From Aurelia coerulea (lineage: Eukaryota; Cnidaria; Scyphozoa; Semaeostomeae; Ulmaridae): a DNA stretch of 64,000 nucleotides. Where the stretch lies: positions 6,194,743-6,258,742 of the forward strand of contig CM076962.1 in assembly GCA_039566865.1 (NCBI GenBank), given 5' to 3'. Below the pieces are notes generated by a model, which saw only the letters and a program-made list of their open reading frames with translations, was not told where the DNA came from and did not search any database. Made by a program: the position numbers and the translations under genes. How positions within the stretch are numbered: the first letter of the stretch is position 1; every line of letters starts with the position of its first letter. Below, piece by piece: positions 52,250-63,073 of the stretch.

Positions 52250-52685
52250 TTTAGAGCAGAACAAATGATCCGTGTTGTCCCCTTTGTTTGGTCACACACA
52301 GAGTGTTGCTCATTTGTTTAATGGATGCAAGGAATTTCACAATTTCTACAGTCGCCGTCACGATCGGATTGTTGGAAAAATTTTCTATAAAATAAAGTTA
52401 ATATTATGTTCGAGCAAGAAAATTCATACCAATAAGTTAATAGAAACTTTGTTGCCAGAGTATCGAGAAGAGCTGACCTTGCTGCAACATCGGAAACCGG
52501 GCATTGTTATTATTGATGAAACGTCGCGAGATATCATCATAGCAGAAGTTACAGTTAGTTTTGATCTCTACTTTGGATTCTCGTTTCCAGCGAAGTGTGA
52601 TCGCTACCGGGACATGTGTGACATTCTTTGTGAAAATGGATGGAAACCTTCTCTTCATGTTCTGTATTTTGGTGCGCTTAGCTGA
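52250..52685 (+). pseudogene. R2-like LINE C-terminal endonuclease-like region
   Basis: Contains a C...HxxxxC cluster (SPLFGHTQSVAHLFNGCKEF), then SRRHDRIVGKI, and a PD-(D/E)XK-like order: HRKPGIVIIDETSRDIIIAE, EVTVSFDLYF, KCDRYRDMCDILCENGWK. This matches the restriction-like endonuclease end of R2/NeSL-type elements, where the nuclease lies after the RT. Orientation is opposite to the RT fragment at 51120-51592, so the two are separate insertions. Confidence 0.65.
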
Positions 52686-53370
52686 CGTTCAAAGAGGCCG
52701 TTTATGAACCATTGCGGAATATTGGTTTTTGAAAAACAAAAGTAAAGGAGCTGTTAGCTTGATGCTCGATTTCTAACATTATTGGAGCGAATTATATCTG
52801 GAGGCACAGGGTGAAAAAATTGAATCACTGATTTTTTTCCAATTCATCTTTCGTTTTGGTCTGCTGTTTATAAACCTTGCTTTTTTAAGCCCACATCAAG
52901 TATCATTCTGTTTCATCTTCGATACTCAGTGATAAATTTATTCATCGTATATGCCGTAGCGTTGTTAACAATAACTGTAAAACCAGCAAACATTTTGTAC
53001 ATTAACTAAGCAGTAGGTTTTGCCATTTGCTTGGGTGCAGAATAATTTAGGATGATATTATATTATACAACGTATACACACTGAACAAGATTTTATATCG
53101 AAACGTTTGCCCTGAAACAGTTGTGTTTTTATCATTTTATTTCTGTTTTACTTTGAATGTGGTTGAATTTATATTATACAACGTATTTATAGTAAACAAC
53201 GTATTTGCTATAAATTCTTGGCTGCCCTTGTAAAGTTTCAAACTAATGAAGATTGTAAATCGAAACGTTTAGTGATATTGAGAGTTTTTCTTTTTATATC
53301 ATCATTATCATTCTTATTATTATTATTATTATTGTTCTTAACCAATTTCAGATTGAACATATTATGCGGT
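52686..53370. other. AT-rich stretch with recurrent TTATACAACGTAT words
   Basis: TATTATACAACGTAT occurs near 53055, 53165 and 53187 and also at 51848. These look like element tails or short duplications. No gene. Confidence 0.4.
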
Positions 53371-53503
53371 TATTAAACGATTACGAGGTCCATGCTGGAA
53401 AATATTTGGATCGCAGTTTGACGTACGGACCGAACGCAGTGAGGTCCGTACAATGAACTAAGGTCCAAATATTTTCCAGCATGGATCGAGTAGTCGTTTA
53501 ATA
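53371..53503. repeat. Foldback repeat
   Basis: TTATTAAACGATTACGAGG and the complement CCAGCATGG...CGTTTAATAA form arms of about 41 bp. A second small stem (GTACGGAC/GTCCGTAC) lies in the loop. Confidence 0.75.
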
Positions 53504-53928
53504 AAGGCTTTATTATATGGCAGAACCTTTTGAGGACGTTGTTTATAGTATCGTACTTTCCTGTTGTGTCTTTGATCCTGTGCATCACTGTAGTTGCTCG
53601 TTTCGACGTTAACTACATTGTCATTTTCTTCGTGTATAATTGCAAGTTCGTCTTCAAAGTTTACAGAAAAGAAATCTTCGATGAATAAGCTAAACTTTGG
53701 CTGACACTTCTTGCGGCCTAAGCCTACACAAGAAGCTCCTCCCTTGTTGTTGATTTTTAAGGCAACGCCCGGTCCAATACGGCTTCGAACGAAAAATACG
53801 GCTTTTACGGACCGATCAAGAACCAATCGAATTGCTGCGTTGCCGGTCCGAGGAGCCGTATTTTCGAACGCCATATAATAATTGGTAGTCTTTGCCAGAG
53901 TGGGGGGACATTTTTGTTCACTTTCCAT
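53458..53928 (-). CDS. Hypothetical 156-aa ORF overlapping the foldback
   Basis: Starts MESEQKCPPTLAKTTNYYMAF. It has charged and Cys-containing segments (GGASCVGLGRKKCQPKFSLF, NFEDELAIIHEENDN, KVRYYKQRPQKV), and its C-terminus reads through the right foldback arm. The ORF is bounded by GCCATATAATAA- and TTATTATATGGC-like sequence. It is probably encoded by a repeat element rather than the host. No family recognised. Confidence 0.35.
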   Translation of the reverse strand: MESEQKCPPTLAKTTNYYMAFENTAPRTGNAAIRLVLDRSVKAVFFVRSRIGPGVALKINNKGGASCVGLGRKKCQPKFSLFIEDFFSVNFEDELAIIHEENDNVVNVETSNYSDAQDQRHNRKVRYYKQRPQKVLPYNKAFIKRLLDPCWKIFGP

Positions 53929-54392
53929 TAAAACAATCCCTGAAGTATTGCTGTATCTCTGTTGTGCATTTTCGAAGATGGACTATTTTCTTCTACCACA
54001 GTTTACATTTTTAGTTTGATGAACAGTTAGTTTCTGTATAAGTTCACTGTTTGAGCGTCTGATAGTATATGCTACCCATTTATGCCTCTGTTCTGCATAG
54101 AGTGATTTGATGGAATCAATTTAGGTAACAGATAACAAATCTCGTATGACATAGCTCCGTTCGACTGTCTTAGATTGTTCTGCTGATGGATTAGGTGGAT
54201 TAACTCTTTTGTAGCCATTGGCAATCATTGAGTGAAGAAACATTTTCTAAGGTTTTGAAAGCTTGGCAAGTTCAAGAGTGTGTGGTCTCCATCCATGGCA
54301 GCCGTAGGTCAGGTGGGTTTTACTAGACTGTCAAGGAGTGATACTCTTCATCAGCCCCATTTTATCATCATTTTATCAGATTGTTCTGGGGA

Positions 54393-54413
54393 GGGGGGGG
54401 GGGGGGGGGGGGG
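54393..54413. repeat. G-tract of 21
   Basis: Uninterrupted G run following GGGGA. No flanking element recognised. Confidence 0.85.
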
Positions 54414-54750
54414 TCGCACAACAAGTCAAAGTTGGCAAAGGTGCTTACAAAGTAAATGAACGGAGATATCATCATTCATCATCATTCATCATCATCATCA
54501 TTTAAAATATTTATACAGGTTAAAAAAGTTTCAGAATAATATCTGGTTTTCAAACTGACCTGTTAAAAAAAAACCAGTCTCCAAAAGGAAAACTAGTTAC
54601 AATAATTGTATATGTTTGCAAAAGCCAATCATTTACAGTATTATACAGTAAATAAACGGTAAATAAATTAAAATACAAAGGAAAGCACGTAATCCGACTT
54701 ATTAGATCAGATTTTTGAAAGCACCAAGAGAGGAAGCTGATTTACTAGCT

Positions 54751-55878
54751 TTATCCAGGCTGTTCCAAAGGGTGGTTCCTCTGCAGCAGAAATATTTCTG
54801 ACCTGTTTTTTGTTTTAAGTAATGGTATTTTCAGATTCAGATCTGTCGATCGCAGATTTCGTTCATTTCTGTCGGAGCATCTTGTGAACAACGAGGACAA
54901 ATAATCTGGAGCCAACGAATTTAAGGACTTATACATAAGCGAAGTTGATTCTTTGAAAGTAAGCTGCTTGGCTGTTGCCCATCCAAGACCGTTGATCAGA
55001 GGCATTGCGGATGTATTATATTTGGTATTCGTTACAATTCTGGCTGCCCTATTTTGTACCTTTTGCGGCCTGTTAATGTTAGTGTCACTGCAGCAGCCCC
55101 ATACAGAGCAACAATAACTTAAATGTGGCTCAACAAGGCCTCTGTACATATCCTTAAGTATCGCAGGCTTCAGAAACCTTTTGGAGTACTTAATAAGGCC
55201 AAGAGCTTGAGTAGCTTTGGTCCTAGTTTTCTGTATATGTTTGTCCCAATTAAGACGATTATCTATTTGAACCCCAAGATATTTGATATCCTTTACAATC
55301 TCAATAGGTAGATTATATATCTCAAAAGATAGCTGAACATCAGGATGGTTTTCGATCTTGCGAATATTTGGAGATGATCCAATCACAAGAGTCTGTGTTT
55401 TAACCACATTCACTGAAAGTTTGTTGCCTTGTAGCCACTCCTTTAGCTTGGTCAGTTCATCGTTTAGGTCGTTTTGCAGTTCAACAGGGTTCTTAGATGA
55501 AAGGGAAATAGTGGTGTCATCAGCATACATGGTAACGTGTCTTTTATGCAATGCATAAGGTAAATCATTTATATAGATAAGAAACAGCAATGGACCAAGG
55601 CATGAACCTTGAGGAACCCCACAATTTATGCTACTTATTTCAGAAGCAGAACCATTTACTTTGCAAAATTGCCTCCTGTTATGCAGATATGAGGTAAACC
55701 AACTAAGTTCGATACCTATGATACCGTACTTTTGTAGTTTTTCGAGTAATATTTCATGGTTGACGGTATCAAAGGCCTTCTTAAGATCAATAAATATTAG
55801 GACGGTATATTTACCCTTATCGATATTCAGATACCAATCGTTTGTGTTTGACATGAGACATGTAACCACAGAGTGCAA
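54751..55878 (-). pseudogene. LINE RT, catalytic and C-terminal part
   Basis: 375 codons: FIDLKKAFDTVNHEILLEKL, NCGVPQGSCLGPLLFLIYIN, HVTMYADDTTISL (YADD), WLQGNKLSVNVVKTQTL, KYLGVQIDNRLNWDKH, PHLSYCCSVWGCCSDTN, KVQNRAARIVTN. The extreme C-terminus is frameshifted (NHPLEQPG instead of the usual WNSL box). Confidence 0.88.
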
Positions 55879-55907
55879 TAATCGAAAACCAGACTGATGT
55901 TTATAAA

Positions 55908-56351
55908 TTAGTTTTTAGAGTCGAGGAATTCGTACACCTGATTATATACGAGTTTCTCGAAAAGTCTCGATACAGCGGGCAGAACAGATATTGGCCTGCA
56001 GTTTGACCGGTCGTCTTTAGGGCCATTCTTATCAATTGGTGTAACCCGAGCAACCTTCCAGTCATCAGGGAATGTGCCTGTGGATAATGATAGGTTTAAA
56101 ATGTCACACAAAGATTCTGCGATAACAGGGAGTGCTGCCTTAATAAAAAAGCATGCAATACCATCGAACCCAGAGCTGTGTGACGTTTTCATCCTTTTCA
56201 TTGTGTTTATTACATCATGTGTTGATATTTCTCTAAATCTAAAGTTATCAACTGGGCTAGTAATAGCGATCTCATTAGTTAAGAGAGGGCACGGTCGAGG
56301 TGGAATATTATCACTATGCTTATTACCGACGGAACAAAAGTATTCATTCAT
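55908..56351 (-). pseudogene. LINE RT, N-terminal part
   Basis: Contains MNEYFCSVGNKHSDNIPPR, SSGFDGIACFFIKAALPVI, DDWKVARVTPIDKNGPKDD and NCRPISVLPAVSRLFEKLVY. Stops in frame just before the catalytic part. Confidence 0.85.
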
Positions 56352-56369
56352 TGATGATGCTATCTCTGT

Positions 56370-57500
56370 ATTTCCTTTAACTATTTTACACGATGTAAGT
56401 TGTCCCTCCTTATCATGTGACCGAAGAATGTTAGTTTTCTTGACATGATTAATTGCATGATGTTTCTTTTTTCTCCTACTCTTTCTAATACTGTCTCATT
56501 TTTAGTTTGAATTTGCCATGAAATCCTCTGTATTTTGCGCCAAACCCACATCTCAAAGGCTCTAATCCTGTCCATCATATTTTTTAGATATAGACCATGT
56601 TTCTGCACCGTATAAGAGTGTAGACCATATGTAACAGTTAACTAGTCTTTTCCTTATTTTGATTGACAGAACTTTGGAAGTTAGTGTGTTTGACATACTC
56701 CTAAAAGTGCCTCGTGCTATCTCTATTCTTCTCTTGATTTCATCATCCGATTTTCCATTAGGTACAAGAAGTTGTCCTTGGTATGTAAATCTATTTACTT
56801 GATCTATTGATTCCCCATCTAACTTTAAATTTATTGTCTATTCTCCTCATTTTTGCTCAGAATCATTGATTTTGTCTTTCCTATGTTCATTTTCATCCCG
56901 TATTTCTTTCCTTCTCTGTTAACTGTTCCTAGTATGTCTTGGAGGTCTTCTATTGATGTTGCTAGAGGTACCGTATCGTCGGCATATCTGAGATTGTTGA
57001 TGACATGTCCTCTGATGTCTATCCCAGGTTTTTCTTTCAGTTTTCTAAATATTCTCTCGGTATACCAATTAAACAATATTGGTGATAAGACACAACCTTG
57101 TCTCACTCCTCTCGTTATACTTATTGATTTTGTTGAGTTGCCATTGCCTGTTTCCACAAATGCCTCTTGGATCCAGTGTATGTTTCTTATTAATCTTATC
57201 TCTTTTGCGCATATGTCAATTTCAGTCAGACTTTCTGTGAGTTTTACTTGATCAACTCGATCAAACGCCTTTTCATAATCAATGAAGCATACGTATATAT
57301 CTATTTCTAGGTCTAGGCATCTTTCCGTAATAATTCGTATATTGAACAGCCCTTCTCGTGTTCCTTTCCCTGTCATAAATCCATTTTGTTCTTCGCTTAT
57401 TTCTTGTTCTATGGATGGTCTATTTCTGTTGGTGATTAAAACTTTTAGTACATGACTCAGGAGACTAAATAGTACGATGTTGCGAGCATTTGGTAGCATT
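56370..57500 (-). pseudogene. RTE-like LINE RT fragment, minus strand
   Basis: 56831-57499 has EEQNGFMTGKGTREGLFNIR, CFIDYEKAFDRVDQVKL, TRGVRQGCVLSPILFNWYTE and INNLRYADDTVPLA. 56381-56608 has the typical far C-terminal FEMWVWRKIQRISWQ and LIMSRKLTFFGHMIRRD. The region between is frame-broken. The GVRQGC and LRYADD forms differ from the CR1/L2-like copies around it. Confidence 0.82.
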
Positions 57501-57746
57501 TTATTTCTTTTGAATCTTTAATAATGATGAATCGTTTAGACTGTCTGGTATGTGTTCACTTTCATATATGAGATAACATAACATCGTGATGACTTTTATT
57601 CTTACTTCATCTAATCCTACATCCTTGTGACATTATGTATTCAAGTAAGCAATTTGAGCGAAGTGACGTCGTATCGCGCAAACAAAATTGAGGCTGTGTG
57701 ATTTTTTTCGCCTCTTTATCGTTGCAAGCCTCTTTATCGTTTTCTT

Positions 57747-57950
57747 GTGCCATTTTCAATGCATAAGTACACGATAAGGAGGCTAGCAGCGAAAGAAGCG
57801 AAGAAGCGAAAGTTAATTTCGATGAAATTGGACATTATCAACAACAATAACATTATGAATGATCAGCTCGGTCGTAGAGGGCTTCATCTGAATCAATATG
57901 GTAATGCCAGGTTTGCGCAAAATATTCTTAATAGATTACGGTATCTTTGA
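57747..57950 (+). pseudogene. ORF1 C-terminal remnant of the LINE
   Basis: Short ORF ending DQLGRRGLHLNQYGNARFAQ and NILNRLRYL. The GLHLN block near the end resembles the catalytic Asp-His block region of SGNH/GDSL esterase-like ORF1 proteins of CR1-type LINEs. Only the last part is present. Confidence 0.5.
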
Positions 57951-59094
57951 AAAAATATCTATTGAGAAACTTGACATTGGTTTGAAGGGTGGGTCTCGTC
58001 AGCATCTAGGGTTCCGGAAGGGGATGTCGATTGCTTCTCTAAATGTTAACAGTCTTCGTTGCCATTTTGATGAGATCCAACTTCTTCTCAAAACTTTTGG
58101 AATCCATGTAATGGCCTTAAATGAGACCAAGCTAGATCCTGAATATCCAAAAGAATTAACTATAATTTCAGGTTACCAGCAAGAACATAGGGAGAGAACC
58201 TGCAGGGGTGGTGGTGTTTCTATCTATATTAGAGACTCTATCAAGTACACACGACGCTATGATCTCCCAGAGAATCAGCTCGAGTTAATCTGCATCGAAA
58301 TTGAACCACCAAAATGCAGGTCCTTTCTTGTTGTTGCCTGGTACAGACCTCCTAGTGAACCCGTTGCCTCCTTTGATAAATTGGAGCAAATTCTTACTTT
58401 TCTTGATAGAGAAGGCAAGGAAATAATTCTTCTTGGTGACACAAACTGTGATCTTTCCAAGCATGCAGTTGGTCAACAAATGGGCAATGACACTAAACAT
58501 ATGTGTAATTTATATGAGCTGTTTAGTTTTAAACAGCTTATCAATGAGCCAACCAGAGTGACTCTTAGTAGCTCCACTATCATCGATCATATTGCAACAA
58601 CAGCTACTGGCAACATTGTACAGTCAGGTGTCTTTGAGATTTCAATGAGTGATCACTTTATGGTATTCTGTGTGCGAAAATACTGTGGAGCTCAGAAAAA
58701 GGACCATAAAGTGATAAAAACTCGCTCAATGAAAAGTTTCAATGAAGAGGCATTCCTGGCTGATGTTGCTAGCATCGGTTGGGAGCAAATTGTTCGTGAA
58801 TCAGATGAAATAGATTTGCTCGTGCAAAATTGGTCTAATATCCTTTCATGCATCATTGAGAAGCATGCCCCTATGAAAACCATTCGTGTTTCTGAAAAAT
58901 ATTGCCCTTGGATAAACAATGATCTCAAGGGGTTGATTAGGAGTAGAGATAAGCTCCGGAAAGCAGCTGTCAAGTCAAGGTCTTCTCTCCTGTTGGACTC
59001 CTATAAGCATGTTAGGAATAAAGTCAATAGGCTAAATATTGATTTAAAACGGCAACACTTCACGCAAAAGATCAAAATTCTGAAGGTAACATGA
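57898..59094 (+). pseudogene. LINE APE-type endonuclease and linker
   Basis: Motifs in order: IASLNVNSLRCHFDEIQLLL, MALNETKLDPEYP (catalytic E), VAWYRPPSEP, IILLGDTNCDLSKH (catalytic D, N and D), DHIATTATGN, EISMSDHFMVFCVRK (SDH), then the linker HAPMKTIRVSEKYCPWINND. It runs into a frameshift about 15 codons before the RT ORF. Confidence 0.9.
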
Positions 59095-60857
59095 AGGAGA
59101 CATGGAAAACCCTAAACCAGCTGATGAATAAACGATCCAAATCCACTAATATTGACCTCTTGAAACAAGATGGAAAAGATATTAGTAACAGAAAAGAAAT
59201 TTCCGATACCATGAACCAGTACTTTTGTTCGGTTGGGAAAGCTCTAGCAGAGAAGATTGAGGATACACCTAACCCTCTCCTGTCAGGCGAGTACCAACTG
59301 AACCCAAAGAACTTAAGGTTTGAATTTAAACCAATAGGGCTCCAGGATATTAGAGAAGCAATTGGCAAGATTAAAATCTCAAAGGGCTCCGGAGTTGACG
59401 GTATCTCAAGCTATTTTCTGAAACTTGCCTTGCCATTCATTGAGAATTCTCTTGTTCTCATGTTTAATACCTCTTTGGAATCCGGCGTATTTCCTGATAG
59501 TTGGAAGACTGCCAGGGTTACACCGATTTACAAAGATGGCGAAAAGGCTACAAAATCAAACTATCGCCCTTTTTCCGTCCTTCCCGTCATATCGAAGCTC
59601 TTTGAAAAGCTAGTTTTCAATCAATTGTACCAATATCTAAATAAGAATCGCCTTCTTTACAAGGGCCAGTCTGGCTTTAGAGAACTCTTTTCCATAGTCT
59701 CCTTTTTACTTAAAAATACGGATGATTGGTGCAAGGGATTTGACACAGGACACCACGTAGGATCAGTTTTTATCGACCTCAAAAAAGCTTTTGATACAGT
59801 GGACCATAAGATCCTTTGTGAAAAACTAATGCATTACGGCGTTCGTCACAGAGAAATAAAATGGTTTGAATCATATCTTTCGAACAGAAAACAGTTCTGT
59901 CGGGTTGGTGGAATTGACTCAGAAATTGACAATATCGAAGTTGGTGTACCGCAAGGCTCATGCCTTGGTCCCCTTCTCTTCCTTGTTTACATCAATGACC
60001 TACCATGTGGTATTCAAAGCTCAACTGTGTCCATGTATGCTGACGATACCAGCCTTTCTTATCAATCTAAGGATTTGACTCAGCTGAATGAGGCCATGAA
60101 TAATGATCTCAAGAGTCTTGAATCTTGGTTGAAGGGAAACAAAATATCGCTAAATGTCGCGAAAACTCATTCCATGCTCATTTGCTCCAAATCTAAACAG
60201 AATTTCCTAAAAAGATCCAATGGAAAATTGGATCTTAAAATTCAGGAAGACAGTTTAGAGGTAGTGGACAAGACAAAGTACCTTGGTGTACAAATTGATC
60301 AAAGCCTGGATTGGAAGGAACACATTAAATATGTCGCGTCGAAAGTTTTGAGGGCTATTGGTTTTCTGAAACATGCGAGGAGCCTCGTCCCTTCTACTTC
60401 CTTGATTAGTTTGTACAGAAGTATTGTGGAACCACATTTTCGTTATTGTTGCTCGGTTTGGGGCTGCTGTAGTTCCACAGAAAAAAGCCGCTTGCAGAAG
60501 CTACAAAACAGAGCTGCTAGAATAATCACTGGTAGTCGTTTTGATGCCTCCGCCATGCCCCTTATAAAAAGTCTTGGTTGGCAAACGATTGAGGAATTGA
60601 TTGGTTCCGAGACCAAAGTCATGGTGTTTAAGGCATTAAATGGTCTTGCTCCTCAATATTTGACCGAACTTTTCTTGAAAAAGTCGCAGGGCTCCCTTCA
60701 CACCCTCCGAAATACTTCTACTGACCTAAAGATACCATTAATGAAAAGTGGAAATGGTCAAAGATGTTTTTCGTTCAGAGGAGTAAAATATTGGAACAGC
60801 CTCTCAGCTGAGTCGAAGCAAGCCGTAAAACTCAATAGTTTTAAAACAACAATTTAG
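59091..60857 (+). CDS. LINE reverse transcriptase, 588 aa, intact ORF
   Basis: Uninterrupted: FCSVGKALAEKIEDTPNPLL, KGSGVDGISSYFLKLALPFI, DSWKTARVTPIYKDGEKATK, FIDLKKAFDTVDHKILCEKL, EVGVPQGSCLGPLLFLVYIN, SMYADDTSLSY (YADD), YLGVQIDQSLDWKEHI, YCCSVWGCCSSTE, LQNRAARIITGSRFDA and CFSFRGVKYWNSLSAESKQ. It is in another frame from the endonuclease; in an active copy they would be one polyprotein. Confidence 0.9.
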   Translation: MKETWKTLNQLMNKRSKSTNIDLLKQDGKDISNRKEISDTMNQYFCSVGKALAEKIEDTPNPLLSGEYQLNPKNLRFEFKPIGLQDIREAIGKIKISKGSGVDGISSYFLKLALPFIENSLVLMFNTSLESGVFPDSWKTARVTPIYKDGEKATKSNYRPFSVLPVISKLFEKLVFNQLYQYLNKNRLLYKGQSGFRELFSIVSFLLKNTDDWCKGFDTGHHVGSVFIDLKKAFDTVDHKILCEKLMHYGVRHREIKWFESYLSNRKQFCRVGGIDSEIDNIEVGVPQGSCLGPLLFLVYINDLPCGIQSSTVSMYADDTSLSYQSKDLTQLNEAMNNDLKSLESWLKGNKISLNVAKTHSMLICSKSKQNFLKRSNGKLDLKIQEDSLEVVDKTKYLGVQIDQSLDWKEHIKYVASKVLRAIGFLKHARSLVPSTSLISLYRSIVEPHFRYCCSVWGCCSSTEKSRLQKLQNRAARIITGSRFDASAMPLIKSLGWQTIEELIGSETKVMVFKALNGLAPQYLTELFLKKSQGSLHTLRNTSTDLKIPLMKSGNGQRCFSFRGVKYWNSLSAESKQAVKLNSFKTTI

Positions 60858-60987
60858 GATATGTTCTTTTTGTTTTTTTTTTCTTCTGTAAATTAGAACA
60901 ATTTTGTATTTTAGATTTTCATTTTGAAATCATATATGGTAATTATTTTAATAGTAGGTATATTCCATAAATTGTAAGATTTTTGAC

Positions 60988-61031
60988 GGAGGGCCCCTTG
61001 TAAATCAGCCTTTGCTGAAGGGTTACCCTCC
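60988..61031 (+). other. 3' stem-loop of the LINE
   Basis: GGAGGGCCCCTT ... AAGGGTTACCCTCC, matching 40834-40877 with a few compensating or loop changes. Confidence 0.7.
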
Positions 61032-61071
61032 TATAAATAAATGAAATGAAATGAAAAAAAATGAAATGAAA

Positions 61072-61617
61072 AAACAATCGCACATCCTCGTTTTCGTTTG
61101 CGCGATATGACGATATGAAAAATTACGTTTGGCTATCTTTGTATTTTGATCCAACGATAAAGAAATTGATAATAATAATGAGTGAATAATAATTAAAGGC
61201 ATATGAATTAAATTTTACAAACTGGTCCTTGGAATAACCTGTTTTCGTAATATGCATTCTTGCATCGTTTTTCCGCGATCGCTGTGACAAAATATTTGAA
61301 TACTCAGTACAGTACAAGGCGATACAGTGCAATAAGTGGTTTTTGAGCTCCATTCTTCCAATAATTCTATTTGTCCCCAGGTTTTAAATTTTTGAACTTG
61401 TGCTATAAGTCTTGTGCAAGAAGGGTCACTGCGAAGGACCTGTATAAACTTATTCAGAATTTCGAGTATGTAATTGATAACAAATATTTACCTTGAGAAA
61501 ACTTCAAATCTGTGATTGATCGTTACAAAAACCGTTGCTGATAAAAATGGATGCTGTAGTTAATAGCTGATGAAATTTTTCTGTCTCAATTTGTATCAAA
61601 AACCGCTCGAGTGTTAA
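61072..61617. other. No gene recognised
   Basis: AT-rich sequence with short ORFs only. Confidence 0.4.
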
Positions 61618-62330
61618 GCCTGGTTTCCATATAGCCGTAAGGTGCCGTAAGATGCCATTAAGCCTGGTTTCCATATAGCCGTAAGGTGCCGTAAGATGCC
61701 GTAAGGTTGCCGCAGCCATTGCCTGAACCATTGCCGCCGGCATGCCGCAACCATTTCAACTTGAATGGAAACCACTTCTCCCGGTACCGCCGGCAGCCGC
61801 AACCATGATGGTTGCGGTACCGTAACGACTTGAAAAAAGTTGAATCATTTCAACTTTTCTCGATCCTTACGGCATCGTACCGGTAATGGTTGCGGCACTA
61901 GATTCAGACGTTTCCATATAAATCGTTCGACTGCGGTACCGGGGGCATGGCAGATGGAAGATGGCAGAAGACTGCCGCCGGCAACCTTACGGCACCTTAC
62001 GGCTATATGGAAACCAGGCTTTAAGGTTGCCGCAGCCATTGCCTGAACCATTGCCGCCGGCATGCCGCAACCATTTCAACTTAAATGGAAACCACTTCTC
62101 CCGGTACCGCCGGCAGCCGCAACCTTGATGGTTGCGGTACCGTAACGACTTGGAAAAAGTTGAATTATTTCAACGTTTCTTGATCCTTACGGCATGGTAC
62201 CGGTAATGGTTGCGGCACTAGATTCAGACGTTTCCATTTAAATCGTTCGACTGCGGTACCGGGGGCATGGCAGATGGAAGATGGCAGAAGACTGCCGCCG
62301 GCAACCTTACGGCTATATGGAAACCAGGCT
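61618..62330. mobile_element. Tandemly duplicated GC-rich MITE
   Basis: The terminus GCCTGGTTTCCATATAGCC occurs at 61618 and 61662, and its complement GGCTATATGGAAACCAGGC ends at 62020 and 62330. The internal part (GCCGCAGCCATTGCC ... GACTGCCGCCGGCAACC) is repeated twice with a unit of about 310 bp. The second copy lacks the left terminus. Many GGTACCG/CGGTACC and GCCGGC palindromes. No coding capacity. Confidence 0.78.
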
Positions 62331-62359
62331 TTATCAGCATAATAAATTATCATAATTAA

Positions 62360-62470
62360 CTGTATAATTTAGGCCTCGTGTCCTGTCCAGCCCTCTGTTG
62401 TTTATGATATTGGTGAGCCTACACGTTGTTTTTCTCTCCGATATATGTCTCTTTTATGGTAGATAACACT
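62360..62470 (+). repeat. Possible LTR end and primer site before the gag ORF
   Basis: A TGGTGACAGTAGCTTTCG at 62472 is primer-site-like, and TGTATAATTTAGG at 62360 could open a short LTR. The other LTR would be outside the window, so this is tentative. Confidence 0.3.
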
Positions 62471-62499
62471 GGTGACAGTAGCTTTCGAATCCTGCTACC

Positions 62500-63036
62500 A
62501 TGTCCGCATTAAATATTGTGTTCAGCAAATTAGAAAATTTCACTGGAAACGGGAACGTCCACCTCAATCAATGGCTCGAAAGTTTTGAGCGGTGCTGCGT
62601 AATCGCCGAAAAGAAAGATGACCTTGTTCTAGGCCAGATTTTGATGTTATGCGTTGATGGCCGCGCGAAAGCTTGCCTGGATCAATTTGAGGATGCTAAG
62701 AACGAACCACAAAAATTTACCGTCCTTAAAAAGCAGCTTCAAGAAATCTTCGACTCTGCCTCCGATCGTGAAGCCAACATGTCCGATTTTGAGCAACGCA
62801 TTCAACACGTCAACGAAAGCGAGGAGGAGTTTATGACCAGCCTCTTACAAACCTTCCTCGCTGCAAATCCGTCAGCAAAGGATGAAGAAATCGATCGGGC
62901 AGTGAAAAGAAATTTTCTACAAGGGATACCTGTGTCTTTGCGACGAAATCTGTTCATTTTCTGCCAAAATCCTTATGATGAGAAAGTCACTCCCCAAGAT
63001 CTCCTCAAAGCCAGCCGAGACGCCATTGTTCATCTC
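62500..63036 (+). pseudogene. Gypsy-like gag, first part
   Basis: Starts MSALNIVFSKLENFTGNGNV. Gag features include WLESFERCCVIAEKKDD, CVDGRAKACLDQFEDAKNE and FLQGIPVSLRRNLFIFCQNP. The reading frame is cut after RDAIVHL by the G-tract MITE. The remainder resumes after 63408. Confidence 0.72.

Positions 63037-63073
<37 letters not shown>

Larger units (their letters stand above)
54476..56360 (-). mobile_element. CR1/L2-like LINE, minus strand, 5' truncated
   Basis: The 3' end is the ATC/ATG repeat near 54470-54500. Coding pieces are 55908-56351 and 54751-55878, separated by a stop at about 55900. Confidence 0.88.
57747..61070 (+). mobile_element. Nearly full-length CR1/L2-like LINE
   Basis: Contains the end of ORF1, a complete-looking APE-type endonuclease, RT, C-terminal region, 3' stem-loop (60988-61031) and an AAATG-repeat tail. 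The copy is damaged by a single frameshift between endonuclease and RT. Most other CR1/L2-like pieces in the window are truncated relatives. Confidence 0.88.

Noticed and set aside
53371..53503. tRNA-like fold at the foldback
   Set aside because: The arms are a simple long hairpin without tRNA box A/B motifs or a cloverleaf.
61840..62353. ORFs inside the tandem MITE
   Set aside because: Arise from GC-rich palindromes and appear in both strands and copies; no protein features.
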